From positions 1,116,001-1,180,000 of the forward strand of contig NZ_OZ156465.1 of NCBI RefSeq assembly GCF_964212655.1: a stretch of 64,000 nt of DNA, read 5' to 3'. Position numbers and translations under genes: made by a program. Under the pieces are notes generated by a model. That model had not been told where the DNA came from and did no database searches. It saw only the letters and a program-made list of their open reading frames with translations. This document shows, piece by piece, positions 28,038 to 37,899 of the stretch (position 1 is the stretch's first letter; each line of letters opens with the position of its first letter). The stretch is from Candidatus Thiodiazotropha sp. LNASS1. Its GTDB lineage: Bacteria; Pseudomonadota; Gammaproteobacteria; Chromatiales; Chromatiaceae.

Positions 28038-28544
28038 ATGGCATGCAACCTAAGCAAGTTCATCACTGAGTCCGTCGCTTCCCTAGACAGCAGCACCAAC
28101 ATACAAACCGCGGCAGCCTATATGGCGGAACACGGACTCGGTTCACTTGTGGTTACCGAAAATGGTGAGGTTATCGGACTTTTCACCGAGCGTGACCTGT
28201 TGACGCGCGTTGTTGGTGCGGGCAAGGATCCGGATGCACTAAATTTGGGCGAAGTCTGTACCCGCAACCTGATCTCCGTCTCCTCCGACAGTTCCTGCGC
28301 CTATGCCATCAAGCTGATGCGTCGCAATCGCTGCCGCCGTCTTCTGGTCTACCGCCATGACAATCTCCAGGGTTTGGTCAATATGTCGGAAGTCGCCCAC
28401 GCCCTGGCTGATCACAACTCTTCCAAGAACATCCTTGTCAACCTGGTGGGGGGTATCACACTGGTTGTCGTGCTGGTGGTGATCGGCATGTTGATTTCCC
28501 ATATCCCGGACATGATGCAGCTCGCTGACCGCACCCTGAAGTAA
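28038..28544 (+). CDS. CBS-pair protein with C-terminal membrane anchor
   Basis: A 168-residue protein. Two CBS motifs span about residues 10-60 and 75-125 (GLGSLVVTENGEVIGLFTERDL and RCRRLLVYRHDNLQGLVNMSEV). A single membrane helix follows (NLVGGITLVVVLVVIGMLIS). CBS pairs bind adenine nucleotides and act as energy sensors; the partner here is unknown. I start at ATG 28038, with CAGGGA about eight bases upstream; a TTG at 27987 would add 17 residues that do not match the family. The next RND operon begins 216 bases downstream, and the gap holds nothing I can name. Confidence 0.8.
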   Translation: MACNLSKFITESVASLDSSTNIQTAAAYMAEHGLGSLVVTENGEVIGLFTERDLLTRVVGAGKDPDALNLGEVCTRNLISVSSDSSCAYAIKLMRRNRCRRLLVYRHDNLQGLVNMSEVAHALADHNSSKNILVNLVGGITLVVVLVVIGMLISHIPDMMQLADRTLK

Positions 28545-28760
28545 GGCCCATCTCTCGACTGAATGCCCAATTGCTTCCGCTCTTTGAGAGTGAGATCATT
28601 AGGCTGTTGCCCTGCCCGGAATAGACTGGTTTTCCCCGCTGGGTCGATGCGTTACTGAAATAATTGCTTGCCCAGGTTTCAGTATCACAATACCTCGGTT
28701 CTATAGATTGCGTGCCCGGCATCGTGTCTACTGACCCGATCACCATGGTACGCACTCACT

Positions 28761-30080
28761 ATGCTTGACAACCACCCCCATTGGCGCAAATTGCTGATCC
28801 TGCCCCCCATCGCACTGGGTATCCTGATACTGATGGTGATGGCCGGCAACAGACAACCACCACTGAAGGTGGAGCGTGGCGAACCCACCAAACTGGTACG
28901 CACCGTGGAGGCCCGCCAGCTCGAACTGGTTCCGGTGGCGGAAGGGTATGGCACCGTACAGCCCGCACGGGTCTGGAACGCGGTGGCGCAGGTGGCAGGC
29001 CGCATCGTTGATATTCATCCACGACTCAGAGACGGCGAAATCATCAGTGGGGGCAGTCTGCTGGTGCAGATCGATCCCGCCGATTATCAGCTCAACCTGG
29101 CCCAGGCCGAGGCGGAACTGGCCGAATTGGAGGTGGAGGCATCGAATGCCAAGGCCTCGCTGTCGATCGAAGAGCGTAGTCTGGGCATTGCGCAACGGGA
29201 GTTTCAACGGGTCAGCAAACTGGCAAAAAAAGGTACCGCATCCCAGAGCGCCGTGGATGATACCGAACGCAACCTGCTCGCCAGTCGGAATGCGGTACAG
29301 AATGTCAAAAACACCCTGGCGTTGATACCCACCAAGCGCAAGGTCCTGGCGGCCAAGCGGACCCAGGCCGAGCGGGATCTGCAGAATACCCGCCTGCTCG
29401 CACCATTCAACCTGCGGGTTGCCAACATGAGTATCGAGGTCGACCAATATGTCGGCAAGGGGGAGACCCTGCTTGCCGGGGATGCGGTGGATCGGGTCGA
29501 GATCATCGCGCGATTTCCGATGGCATCCCTGCGTCGACTCTTTATCGGTCGCGAGCGGCGGGACATCACCACCGATATCCTGGAGGGTAATCTGGCGGAC
29601 TTCGTCGCACTGAAGCCACGGGTCAGGCTCGATCTGGGTACGACAATCGCCGAGTGGGAGGCTGAGTTCGTACGATTCAGTGACAACGTGGATCCGGAGA
29701 CCCGCACCATGGGTGTTGTGGTCGCCGTCGACAGACCCTTTGAGAAGATCGAACCGGGTATCCGCCCGCCCCTCTCGAAGGGGATGTTCGTGCAGGTTAT
29801 GTTGCAGGGAAAACCGCAACCCGAACGTATCGTGATACCCCGTTCCGCAATCAGGGATGGCGTCGTCTACCTGGCCGATGAGGAGAATCGCCTGCGCCGT
29901 CAGCCGGTGGATCTGCTGTTCAGTCAGGGAGAGATCAGCATCGTCGCATCCGGCGTAACCGCCGGCCAGAAGATCATCGTTTCCGACCTGGTGCCTGCCG
30001 TCAGTGGTATGCGGCTCGACACAAAGACGGACACAGAGATCGAAGAGGCGCTCTCTGCCGCCGCGAAGGGTGAACAATGA
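28761..30080 (+). CDS. RND efflux periplasmic adaptor (HlyD-like)
   Basis: A 439-residue membrane fusion protein anchored by an N-terminal helix (LLILPPIALGILILMVM). The first lipoyl half (VAQVAGRIVDIHPRLRDGEI) is followed by a coiled-coil hairpin (about 110-205) and the second lipoyl half (NTRLLAPFNLRVANMSIEVDQYV). A beta-barrel domain closes the core. It starts at ATG 28761 without an obvious ribosome site. The permease gene overlaps its stop by 4 bases. This is the second RND system of the window and differs in anchor type from the lipoprotein adaptor at 7051. Confidence 0.9.
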   Translation: MLDNHPHWRKLLILPPIALGILILMVMAGNRQPPLKVERGEPTKLVRTVEARQLELVPVAEGYGTVQPARVWNAVAQVAGRIVDIHPRLRDGEIISGGSLLVQIDPADYQLNLAQAEAELAELEVEASNAKASLSIEERSLGIAQREFQRVSKLAKKGTASQSAVDDTERNLLASRNAVQNVKNTLALIPTKRKVLAAKRTQAERDLQNTRLLAPFNLRVANMSIEVDQYVGKGETLLAGDAVDRVEIIARFPMASLRRLFIGRERRDITTDILEGNLADFVALKPRVRLDLGTTIAEWEAEFVRFSDNVDPETRTMGVVVAVDRPFEKIEPGIRPPLSKGMFVQVMLQGKPQPERIVIPRSAIRDGVVYLADEENRLRRQPVDLLFSQGEISIVASGVTAGQKIIVSDLVPAVSGMRLDTKTDTEIEEALSAAAKGEQ

Positions 30081-33000
30081 TCGACTGGTTCGCCCGGCAT
30101 CCCACTGCCGCCAACCTGCTGATGGCATCGATCATGATTCTCGGCCTGACCGCCCTGCCCGGTCTGCAGCGGGAAACCCTGCCGGAGATCCAGAACGACA
30201 AAGTCGAGGTCCGGGTCGTCTACAAAGGGGCAACCGCGGATGAGGTGGAGGATGCCATCTGCCGCCGCCTTGAGGATGCCCTGGAGGGGATCAGCAGCCT
30301 GGATGAGATGACCTGTGAATCACGCGAGGGCCTGGGCGTGGCCACCGCGGTGATGCTGGAAGGGGCGCAGATGACCCGCTTCCTCGATGATGTGAATGCG
30401 GAGATCGATGCCATCGATGACTTCCCTGCCGAGACCGAGCTGCCGGTGATCGAGGAGTTGGGTCGAACCGACGCGGTGATCTCCATAGCGGTAACCGGTC
30501 CGGACGACCCGGTGGCCTTGAAGGCCTATGCGGAACACCTCAAGTCCAAACTGCTGACACAAGAGAAGATCGCCGAGGTCACTATCAACGGCTTTTCGGA
30601 TCACCATATACGAATTGAAATTCCTGCCTGGCGACTTCGGCAATATGGCCTGTCTGCGCAGGATGTGGCCAACGCCATCGGCCGGCACAGCATCAGCACC
30701 CCAGCCGGACGCCTGGAAGGAGACAGGGAAGAGATCCTGCTGCGCTTCGACGATCAACGCAAGCAGGTGGACGATTTCTACGACCTGGTGGTGATCTCCG
30801 GCAGCAGCGGTGCCACTATCCGGCTCGGCGATATCGCGCGCATCACCGATCGCTTCGATCGTGACGAGGAGAAGATCAGCTTCAATGGCCAGCGTGCGGC
30901 CATTCTCAATATTGCCAAGACCCGTTCACAGGACATTCTAAACGTCCTCGCCAGGGTGGAGACGTTCGTGGCGAGGGAAAACCTGACCGCCCCGGAAGGT
31001 CTCCAACTTACGCTGACCCAGGACCGTGCCTCGGTGGTTCAGGATCGGCTCGATATGCTGGTGCGCAACGGTGCCCAGGGTCTTGTGGCGGTGTTTTTCG
31101 TACTCTGGCTGTTCTTCAGCTTGCGTTACAGTTTCTGGGTAACCATGGGTCTGCCGGTCTCCTTTCTCGGCGCCCTCTTCATCCTGCCGGTCATCGGCGT
31201 CACCATCAATATGATCTCCATGGTAGGACTGCTGATCGGCATTGGTCTGTTGATGGATGATGCGATCGTCATCGCTGAGAATATCGCCTCGCGTATGGCC
31301 AAGGGTGATAAACCGCTGCAAGCCGCAATCACCGGTGTGCGCCAGGTATTGCCCGGCATCGCCTCCTCGTTTGCCACCACACTGCTGGTGTTCGGCTCCC
31401 TTGCCTTCATCACCGGGGATATCGGTCAAATCCTGCGCATCATGCCGATGGTCTTGATCATGGTCATCAGCGTCAGTCTGCTGGAGGCCTTCCTGATTCT
31501 GCCGCACCATTTAAGCCACTCCCTGGCGCACATGAATCGCAAGCGGGTCTCCCGCTTCAGGGAACGGTTTGAAACCGGCTTTGACCACCTTCGAGAAGCT
31601 TACTTCGGTCCCTTGCTGGACCGCGCCATCGAGTATCGCTATTTAACCCTCGGTATCGTGCTGATGCTGCTTATCCTCGCCGTGGCCATGCCGGTGGGCG
31701 GAAAACTGAAGTTCGTCGGATTCCCCGATCTTGACGGCGATGTCATCGAGGCCCGGGTCCTGTTGCCCCAGGGGACACCCCTGGCACACACTGAATCCAT
31801 CGTGCACGAGATAAGTACTGCACTGCAGCGCACCAACCAGGCCTTCCTGCAACAGCAGCCGGAGCAGCAGCCGCTGGTGGAGAACATCACTGTCATCTAT
31901 GGTCAGAACCCGGATGCCTATGAAACCGGCCCCCATGTCGCCCGCGTGGTTGCCGACCTGCTCAGCGCCGAGATCAGAAATGCAAAACTGGATGACGTGA
32001 TCAACCGCTGGCGCCAGGAGACGGGCGCGCTCACCGACGTGATTTCGGTCAAATTCACCGAACCCACCTTCGGCCCGGGCGGGCGCCCCATCGACCTGCG
32101 CCTGATGGGGTATGACCTGGCGCGTCTGAAACAGGCTTCCAACGAGCTGCAGGACTGGCTCAACGCCCACCAGGGGGTGAATGATCTGAGTGATGATCTG
32201 CGTCCCGGAAAACGGGAATACCGGCTCCATTTAAAGCCGGGAGCGGGTGTTTTGGGACTCAATGCGCAACAGGTTGCGGAACAGGTCCGGGCCTCCTATC
32301 AGGGTATCAAGATCGACGAGTTTCCCGTCGGCCCCGAGACCTACGAAGTCAATCTCAGGCTGATCGCGGATGATCGTACAGACGCGGAAGATCTCTACAA
32401 TCTCAGCATCACCGGCCCCGGCGGCTCCCTCATCCCCCTCTCCGTGGTTGCCGATATCGAGGAGGTCAGAGGCTGGGCCCGTATCAACCGGGTCAACCGG
32501 CAACGGACCGTCACCCTGCAGGGCGACGTGGACCGCAGCAAGGCCAATGCGCAGGAGCTGTTGGCATTGGCCAAGCGCAGCTTCATTCCCGAACTCCTGG
32601 AGCGCTACCCCGATATCCAGTTCGATATCCAGGGAGAGAGCAAGGAGTCGGCGAAGACAGGCCAGTCTATCGTGCGCAATGTCCTGCTCGGCCTGGTCGG
32701 TGTCTATATGTTGCTGGCACTGCAATTCAAGGGCTATCTCGCTCCCATCACAGTGATGATAGTGATCCCGTCGGCCCTGATTGGCGTGATTTTCGGTCAC
32801 ATGGCCCTGGGGCTCGATCTGACCATGCCCAGTATCGTCGGTATGGCCTCCCTGTTTGGCGTGGTCGTCAATGATTCGATCCTGCTGGTGGTCTTTATCC
32901 GTGACCACCGCGCCGCGGGGATACCCGTGGCCGTGGCCGCCAAACAGGCAGGTCGGGCACGGTTCAGACCAATCCTGCTAACCTCGATCAGTACCATCGC

Positions 33001-33220
33001 AGGATTGACCCCCCTGTTGCTGGAAAAGAGTCTGCAGGCACAGATCCTGATCCCGCTCGCCGCCAGTATCGCTTTCGGCCTGACGGCAGCCACCCTGGTT
33101 GCGCTGTTTCTGGTCCCCGCCGTCTACTGTATTCTGGATGATTTTAATCTGCTCGGTGAACTACACAATGAAAGTGATGAGGAGATCTCCGGAAAGAACG
33201 AGGAGTTGACGGGCGCCTAG
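30077..33220 (+). CDS. RND efflux permease, second system
   Basis: A 1047-residue RND permease with a helix-4 proton-relay motif LMDDAIVIAENIASR, giving two adjacent aspartates as in AcrB D407/D408. The last helices include a GVVVNDSILLVVFIRDH region and RFRPILLTSISTIAG. The ATGA overlap with the adaptor gene shows coupling. The closest style is the 'AcrB/AcrD/AcrF' branch often found in marine gammaproteobacteria. Its substrate is unknown, and no channel or regulator gene is adjacent. Confidence 0.92.
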   Translation: MIDWFARHPTAANLLMASIMILGLTALPGLQRETLPEIQNDKVEVRVVYKGATADEVEDAICRRLEDALEGISSLDEMTCESREGLGVATAVMLEGAQMTRFLDDVNAEIDAIDDFPAETELPVIEELGRTDAVISIAVTGPDDPVALKAYAEHLKSKLLTQEKIAEVTINGFSDHHIRIEIPAWRLRQYGLSAQDVANAIGRHSISTPAGRLEGDREEILLRFDDQRKQVDDFYDLVVISGSSGATIRLGDIARITDRFDRDEEKISFNGQRAAILNIAKTRSQDILNVLARVETFVARENLTAPEGLQLTLTQDRASVVQDRLDMLVRNGAQGLVAVFFVLWLFFSLRYSFWVTMGLPVSFLGALFILPVIGVTINMISMVGLLIGIGLLMDDAIVIAENIASRMAKGDKPLQAAITGVRQVLPGIASSFATTLLVFGSLAFITGDIGQILRIMPMVLIMVISVSLLEAFLILPHHLSHSLAHMNRKRVSRFRERFETGFDHLREAYFGPLLDRAIEYRYLTLGIVLMLLILAVAMPVGGKLKFVGFPDLDGDVIEARVLLPQGTPLAHTESIVHEISTALQRTNQAFLQQQPEQQPLVENITVIYGQNPDAYETGPHVARVVADLLSAEIRNAKLDDVINRWRQETGALTDVISVKFTEPTFGPGGRPIDLRLMGYDLARLKQASNELQDWLNAHQGVNDLSDDLRPGKREYRLHLKPGAGVLGLNAQQVAEQVRASYQGIKIDEFPVGPETYEVNLRLIADDRTDAEDLYNLSITGPGGSLIPLSVVADIEEVRGWARINRVNRQRTVTLQGDVDRSKANAQELLALAKRSFIPELLERYPDIQFDIQGESKESAKTGQSIVRNVLLGLVGVYMLLALQFKGYLAPITVMIVIPSALIGVIFGHMALGLDLTMPSIVGMASLFGVVVNDSILLVVFIRDHRAAGIPVAVAAKQAGRARFRPILLTSISTIAGLTPLLLEKSLQAQILIPLAASIAFGLTAATLVALFLVPAVYCILDDFNLLGELHNESDEEISGKNEELTGA

Positions 33221-33271
33221 TACCCGGATGGGCACAGGTTTCAAATTCCGTATCAGCGTATCGAGTTGCGC

Positions 33272-35149
33272 TCAGTCAATCTCATGCTGCCTGGCGTAGC
33301 TTAGCCACGTCAGCAATTTTTCCCGTAGCACCTCTTTGGTATAAGGCTTGCTCAAATAGTCATCCATACCGGCCGCGAGACAACGTTCCCGGTCACCCTC
33401 CAGGGCGTTTGCGGTCAAGGCTATGATCGGCAATCTTCTCTTGTCATGCCGTTTTTCCCGATCGCGCCATATGCGGGTTGCCTCGTAACCATCCATCTCG
33501 GGCATCTGGCAATCCATCAGCACTAGATCGTAGTGGGATTCAGCAAGCATTTTAAGGGCAATAGCGCCATCTTTAGCCAACGCGCCAACCACATCCAACT
33601 CCTCAAGCATGGCTTCGCACAACTCCTGATTTATCGGATTATCCTCCACCAGGAGTATCCGCACTCCATCCGGCATGTCGTCGAGTGCAATACCTCTATC
33701 ACTGTCGACCAGGCGTCGCTCGGCCTCACTCTGCCGGCCATTGTCCGCCATACATGCCGTATCACGCGGTTCATCGGCCGTTGGCAAGCGCAAACGAAAG
33801 CCAACCGTTGTCCCTGCTCCCGGTTGGCTTTTCATCTCCAAAGACGAGCCCATTAATTCAACGATGCGTTGTGAGATGATAAGACCAAGCCCGGTACCGC
33901 CATACTTTCGTGTCGTGGAACTATCGGCTTGAGTGAATGCGCGAAACAGTCTCTCCATGGCTTCAGGGGCTATCCCGATGCCGCTGTCCTTCACTGAAAA
34001 ACGGTGCGACTCATCCTCATAGGTCATATGGATCTCCACGCCGCCGTGTTCAGTAAACTTAATGGCATTGCCCACCAAATTGGTTAAAACCTGCCTTAGC
34101 CTGACCGGATCACCATATACGAATCGAGGCGCTTCGGGCGAGACGTTGCAACTCAAGCCAATGGACAGACGTTCCGCCTGCACAGAAAAAAGATCAACGA
34201 TCTCATCCAGTAACTGGTGCAGATCGACAACTTCCGACTCGAGGCCTAACTGACCGGCATCGATTTTTGAGAAATCCAGTATGTCGTTGATCAAAATCAG
34301 CAGTGATCTTGCAGAACTGCGCGCTGTTTTGAGGTATCGTCGCCTCTTCTCATCCAAACCGCTGTCTGATACCAATTCAAGCATACCCAGGATACCATTC
34401 ATGGGGGTACGTATCTCATGGCTCATATTCGCGAGAAACTCCGATTTAGCCCGTGCCGCGGACTCTGCTTCATCCCTTGCCCGTTCCAATTCCTGCGACC
34501 TGACTTCCGCCAAATGAGTGTTAAGCAAAGCTCTCCAATACTCACGATGCCAGTAATTCAGTTGCGCCAGCATATAGGCGAGAAATGCCAATGAAGCAAA
34601 TACCAGGGCATAGCCCTGCATATTCATGAGCGATGCATTCGCCATACTTATAGGCAACAGCATCGCAACCAACGAGATCCTTCCCACACCCCGGCGCACG
34701 CAAAAACTGGCCATGACGCCGGTCGCTATCCCCGCGGTGAAGAAAAGGGTCAGATATGCCGGCCAATCCGTCTCATAGATCATCACCAGGACAGCAACGA
34801 AACAGCCCCAAACAACAGCATTGACCACCACGCTGCCGGCCAAAATCTTGAAAGGCACGGCTTCTGAACCGTCATTCCCACGTGTAACCAGATTACCGGA
34901 AACAAGCCGGGTCACGCCTGTAAGCAATAAAAGGCCGGTGAACAACCAAAACAACACAGTATGCTCGGAGGCAAGGTCGGTCGTATATCCAACCACAAGG
35001 ATAGCGATGATGTAGACGACACCCCCCGGCATCGATCGCCTTGCCATCTCCCGATTCGCATGACACTCCATCTGCCGCATGCGTGCCTCGCCGATTTCGT
35101 CAATCCTAGGGCGTGAAAGATATGGCAACTCGTTAGAGAGGACGGACAT
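33272..35149 (-). CDS. Hybrid sensor histidine kinase/response regulator
   Basis: A 625-residue membrane kinase. About five to six helices (40-200) form a membrane sensor. A short coiled coil leads to HisKA with phospho-acceptor His244 in FLANMSHEIRTPMN. The HATPase domain shows the N box NLVGNAIKFT, DSGIGIAPE and GGTGLGLIISQ. The receiver domain has phospho-acceptor Asp546 in LVLMDCQMPEMDGYEA and a KPYTKEVL lysine. No HPt domain is present, so a separate phosphotransfer protein is expected. It has no linked output regulator. It is convergent with the RND operon. Confidence 0.92.
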   Translation of the reverse strand: MSVLSNELPYLSRPRIDEIGEARMRQMECHANREMARRSMPGGVVYIIAILVVGYTTDLASEHTVLFWLFTGLLLLTGVTRLVSGNLVTRGNDGSEAVPFKILAGSVVVNAVVWGCFVAVLVMIYETDWPAYLTLFFTAGIATGVMASFCVRRGVGRISLVAMLLPISMANASLMNMQGYALVFASLAFLAYMLAQLNYWHREYWRALLNTHLAEVRSQELERARDEAESAARAKSEFLANMSHEIRTPMNGILGMLELVSDSGLDEKRRRYLKTARSSARSLLILINDILDFSKIDAGQLGLESEVVDLHQLLDEIVDLFSVQAERLSIGLSCNVSPEAPRFVYGDPVRLRQVLTNLVGNAIKFTEHGGVEIHMTYEDESHRFSVKDSGIGIAPEAMERLFRAFTQADSSTTRKYGGTGLGLIISQRIVELMGSSLEMKSQPGAGTTVGFRLRLPTADEPRDTACMADNGRQSEAERRLVDSDRGIALDDMPDGVRILLVEDNPINQELCEAMLEELDVVGALAKDGAIALKMLAESHYDLVLMDCQMPEMDGYEATRIWRDREKRHDKRRLPIIALTANALEGDRERCLAAGMDDYLSKPYTKEVLREKLLTWLSYARQHEID

Positions 35150-35468
35150 GTATTTGACTCAGAATCCCAATCGGCACCGGATGACTGTCACTGTTCAATG
35201 AACCCGGAATCAGACCGGCATGATGCAGCGTACATGCTATGTCATCGGCAGTTTCCTGAATTCATTAACTAAAAAAGGAATCTCCGGCTAATTTTATTGC
35301 CGCGAATGATTGAAAATGGGAGAAACAAGAAACTGAAATACCTGTATCGGTGATGGGTGTTGATTCAAACTGCTGCAGATAGGCTTTTATGGGTATATAT
35401 TTAGGGGTAGGAAGGAAATAAAGTTCAACAATCGATTCAGCTCACTGAATCTCAGGAGGTAGTAACAG
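35150..35468. other. Intergenic region, 319 bases
   Basis: Between the histidine kinase and the small Cys-containing gene, which are divergent. The half nearest 35400 is AT-rich (TGGGTATATATTTAGG) and could hold the promoter of the downstream gene. AGGAGG at 35454-35459 is that gene's ribosome site. Nothing else is recognised. Confidence 0.45.
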
Positions 35469-35813
35469 ATGCGTTTCAGTGAATATCGGATTCACTGTGA
35501 AATGTGTAATCTGCTCTCCTCTAAGAACGGAGATAGTGGATTTACTATTCAAGTCCCCATCGATGCTTCAACGCAAAAAGAGCATCTTATAGCGACAATA
35601 TTCTGCCAAATCACCGATCAATCACACCAATTGACTCTGCGCACTCTCAATGACTCATCCGGGCAGGTGGTTACCCTTTCCAAGCGTGAAAAAAACAAAC
35701 TTGCATCGGTTCTGAAGAGAGTGGAGGAAGACTGTTTATGCGGCAATGCAAAAATATGCCCACAACGCATTGTTAAGCTTGTCGCCGAATTGCACGGCAC
35801 AACAAAAGTGTAA
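35469..35813 (+). CDS. Unknown 114-residue protein with cysteine pairs
   Basis: A small soluble protein preceded by an excellent ribosome site (AGGAGG at 35454-35459). It has a CEMC pair near residue 10, a predicted beta-rich middle (SGFTIQVPIDA, HQLTLRTLN), and a second cysteine cluster CLCGNAKIC near residues 88-96. The paired cysteines suggest zinc binding, but I recognise no family. It sits alone between the kinase and the SulP operon, with about 250 plain bases after it. Confidence 0.6.
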   Translation: MRFSEYRIHCEMCNLLSSKNGDSGFTIQVPIDASTQKEHLIATIFCQITDQSHQLTLRTLNDSSGQVVTLSKREKNKLASVLKRVEEDCLCGNAKICPQRIVKLVAELHGTTKV

Positions 35814-36073
35814 TTCCACTTTCAATTTCAATGGATATCCATTAGTATTAGCATGTTTTAATATAGACCGGCAAGCGGTCTTGGGTGGGGCCTGAATCGA
35901 TGATCCAGGTAAAAAAATCATAGCTTACTAAGAAGTTCGATCATACGTCCGTAGACACGTTAAAACGAGGTCTCGGCGGCGTCCAAGCAGCTGCATTGCC
36001 GCAATCCAATTCGTCGCAGATAAGTCGTTAAGAGCAACCGGTAAGCACCTAACTCCATTAGGTGAAAACGATC

Positions 36074-37840
36074 ATGTGGGAGCATATACAGAGTCTGATG
36101 GCAGGCTGGAAAGGGGCATTCATCCCGTTTCTGAGCTGGATCGGAGAGATTAAGGACAAAGAGACGGTTAGAGCCGATATTGTCGCAGGTATTACCGTCG
36201 CCCTGGTGCTGGTGCCTCAATCGATGGCCTACGCCCAACTTGCCGGTCTTCCGGTCTACTACGGTCTCTACGCCTCGTTTCTCCCGCCCATGGTCGCCGC
36301 CTTTTTCGGCTCGTCGCGGCAATTGGCCACCGGCCCGGTAGCCGTGGTGTCGCTGATGACGGCGGCGGCCCTTGAACCCCTTGCCACCTCTCCCGACACC
36401 TATCTGGCCTATGCAGTGCTGTTGGCCTTCATGGTCGGTATATTTCAGATGTTTCTCGGCCTGTTCAAGCTCGGCGTACTGGTGGACTTCCTCTCTCACC
36501 CGGTTGTTGTCGGCTTTACAAACGCCGGCGCCCTGATTATCGCAACCTCCCAACTGGGCAAGGTGTTTGGCGTCTCCGTGGAACGAGAGGCCCATCACTA
36601 CGAGACTGTATGGAACACCATCTTGGCGGCCATGGAGAATACCCACGGCTCAACCTTGGGGATGGCGATTCTGGCATTTGCCATTATGTGGGGCATCCGC
36701 CGCTACGCCCCCAACTTTCCCGGTGTCCTGATCGCGGTTGTCGTTACCACTCTGATAGCCTGGCTCGCCGGATTCAATGAAGCCGGCGGTAGAGTGGTTG
36801 GCGACATACCCAAAGGCCTGCCTGCATTGTCGCTGCCGGTTTTTGACGTTAAGACAGTCTGGCAACTGATTCCCGCGGCTATCACCATCTCTCTGATCGG
36901 CTTTATGGAGGCTATCTCGATTGCCAAGGCGATGGCCGCACGTACACGCCAGCGCCTGAACGCCAATCAGGAGCTCATCGGACAAGGGCTCTCCAATGTG
37001 GTGGCCAGCGTGTTCTCCGGTTATCCGGTTTCAGGCTCGTTTTCCCGTTCCGCAGTGAATATCAATGCCGGCGCCATCACCGGGTTCTCCTCGATCGTCA
37101 CCGGCCTGGTGGTGATGATCACCTTGATCTTCCTGACTCCGCTGCTCTATCACCTGCCGCAGGCCACCCTGGCAGCCGTGATCATCATGGCGGTCATCAA
37201 TCTGATCAAGATCGATCCGATCATCCACGCCTGGAAGGCGCAGCCCCATGACGCGATCGTTGCAGTCATCACCTTTGTCCTGACCCTGATATTCGCACCC
37301 CATCTCGACAAGGGCATCATCATCGGCGTACTCCTCTCGCTCGGGCTGTTCCTATGGCGCACCATGCGGCCCCGCTTCGCCCAGCTCTCCCGATACAAAG
37401 ACGGCACCATGCGCGATATCCGGGTACGTCATCTGCCGACCAGCCCGGTGATCTCCGTAGTACGTTTCGACGGCTCACTCTATTTCGCCAGCGCGGGCTA
37501 TTTCGAAACCAAGATGCTTGGTGTGGTTGCCGCCAATCCGGAGTTGAAATACATCATTCTGGATGGTGAAGCCATCAATCAGATCGACGCCACCGGAGAG
37601 GAAGTCCTGCACCACTTGTGGGAACGGCTTCAGGCACAGGGAATCCACCTCGTCATCGCGCGCATGAAGAAACAGTTCATGGACACGATTCGACGTACAG
37701 GGTTGAAGGATAAGATGGGTGACGACACCTTCTACTCTCGCATCGGTCTGGCACTGAACTATGTTTGGAACCAGTTGGGTGACTCCTACGACAGAGAGAA
37801 TTGCCCTCTGCGTTCTCCAATCGGCGCCGGCAAGGAGTGA
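36074..37840 (+). CDS. SulP-family anion transporter with STAS domain
   Basis: A 588-residue transporter with 12-14 membrane segments. The signature ALVLVPQSMAYAQLAGLPVYYGLYAS occurs near residue 50 and SGSFSRSAVN near 325. A cytoplasmic STAS domain covers about 460-560. SulP proteins move sulfate, bicarbonate or other anions. The position directly ahead of a DAB-type carbon-uptake operon favours bicarbonate, but sulfate remains possible in a sulfur oxidiser. I start at ATG 36074, with AGGTGA nine bases upstream; a GTG at 36062 would add four residues. Confidence 0.88.
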   Translation: MWEHIQSLMAGWKGAFIPFLSWIGEIKDKETVRADIVAGITVALVLVPQSMAYAQLAGLPVYYGLYASFLPPMVAAFFGSSRQLATGPVAVVSLMTAAALEPLATSPDTYLAYAVLLAFMVGIFQMFLGLFKLGVLVDFLSHPVVVGFTNAGALIIATSQLGKVFGVSVEREAHHYETVWNTILAAMENTHGSTLGMAILAFAIMWGIRRYAPNFPGVLIAVVVTTLIAWLAGFNEAGGRVVGDIPKGLPALSLPVFDVKTVWQLIPAAITISLIGFMEAISIAKAMAARTRQRLNANQELIGQGLSNVVASVFSGYPVSGSFSRSAVNINAGAITGFSSIVTGLVVMITLIFLTPLLYHLPQATLAAVIIMAVINLIKIDPIIHAWKAQPHDAIVAVITFVLTLIFAPHLDKGIIIGVLLSLGLFLWRTMRPRFAQLSRYKDGTMRDIRVRHLPTSPVISVVRFDGSLYFASAGYFETKMLGVVAANPELKYIILDGEAINQIDATGEEVLHHLWERLQAQGIHLVIARMKKQFMDTIRRTGLKDKMGDDTFYSRIGLALNYVWNQLGDSYDRENCPLRSPIGAGKE

Positions 37841-37844
37841 CATC

Positions 37845-37890
37845 ATGACGCAGTTTCAAGATACCCTGACGCGCTAACACGTCAGGTATC
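37845..37890 (+). promoter_or_regulatory. Leader-like mini-ORF overlapping an intercistronic hairpin
   Basis: AAGGAG (37832-37837) sits seven bases before an ATG that begins a ten-residue ORF (MTQFQDTLTR, stop at 37875-37877). Its second half forms a hairpin: GATACCCTGACG (37860-37871) pairs with CGTCAGGTATC (37880-37890) with one bulged C. The 3' arm carries the only AGG near the ATG of the next gene (37900), so translation of the mini-ORF could control access to it. The regulatory role is inference. Confidence 0.4.
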
Positions 37891-37899
37891 TATAGTCAC

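Noticed and set aside
28740-30128. Long open frame (over 450 codons) opposite the second RND adaptor
   Set aside because: It is exactly antisense to a well-supported adaptor gene and shows no known domain; such frames follow from codon bias. The same applies to long antisense frames under the first RND permease, the c-di-GMP gene and the DAB operon.
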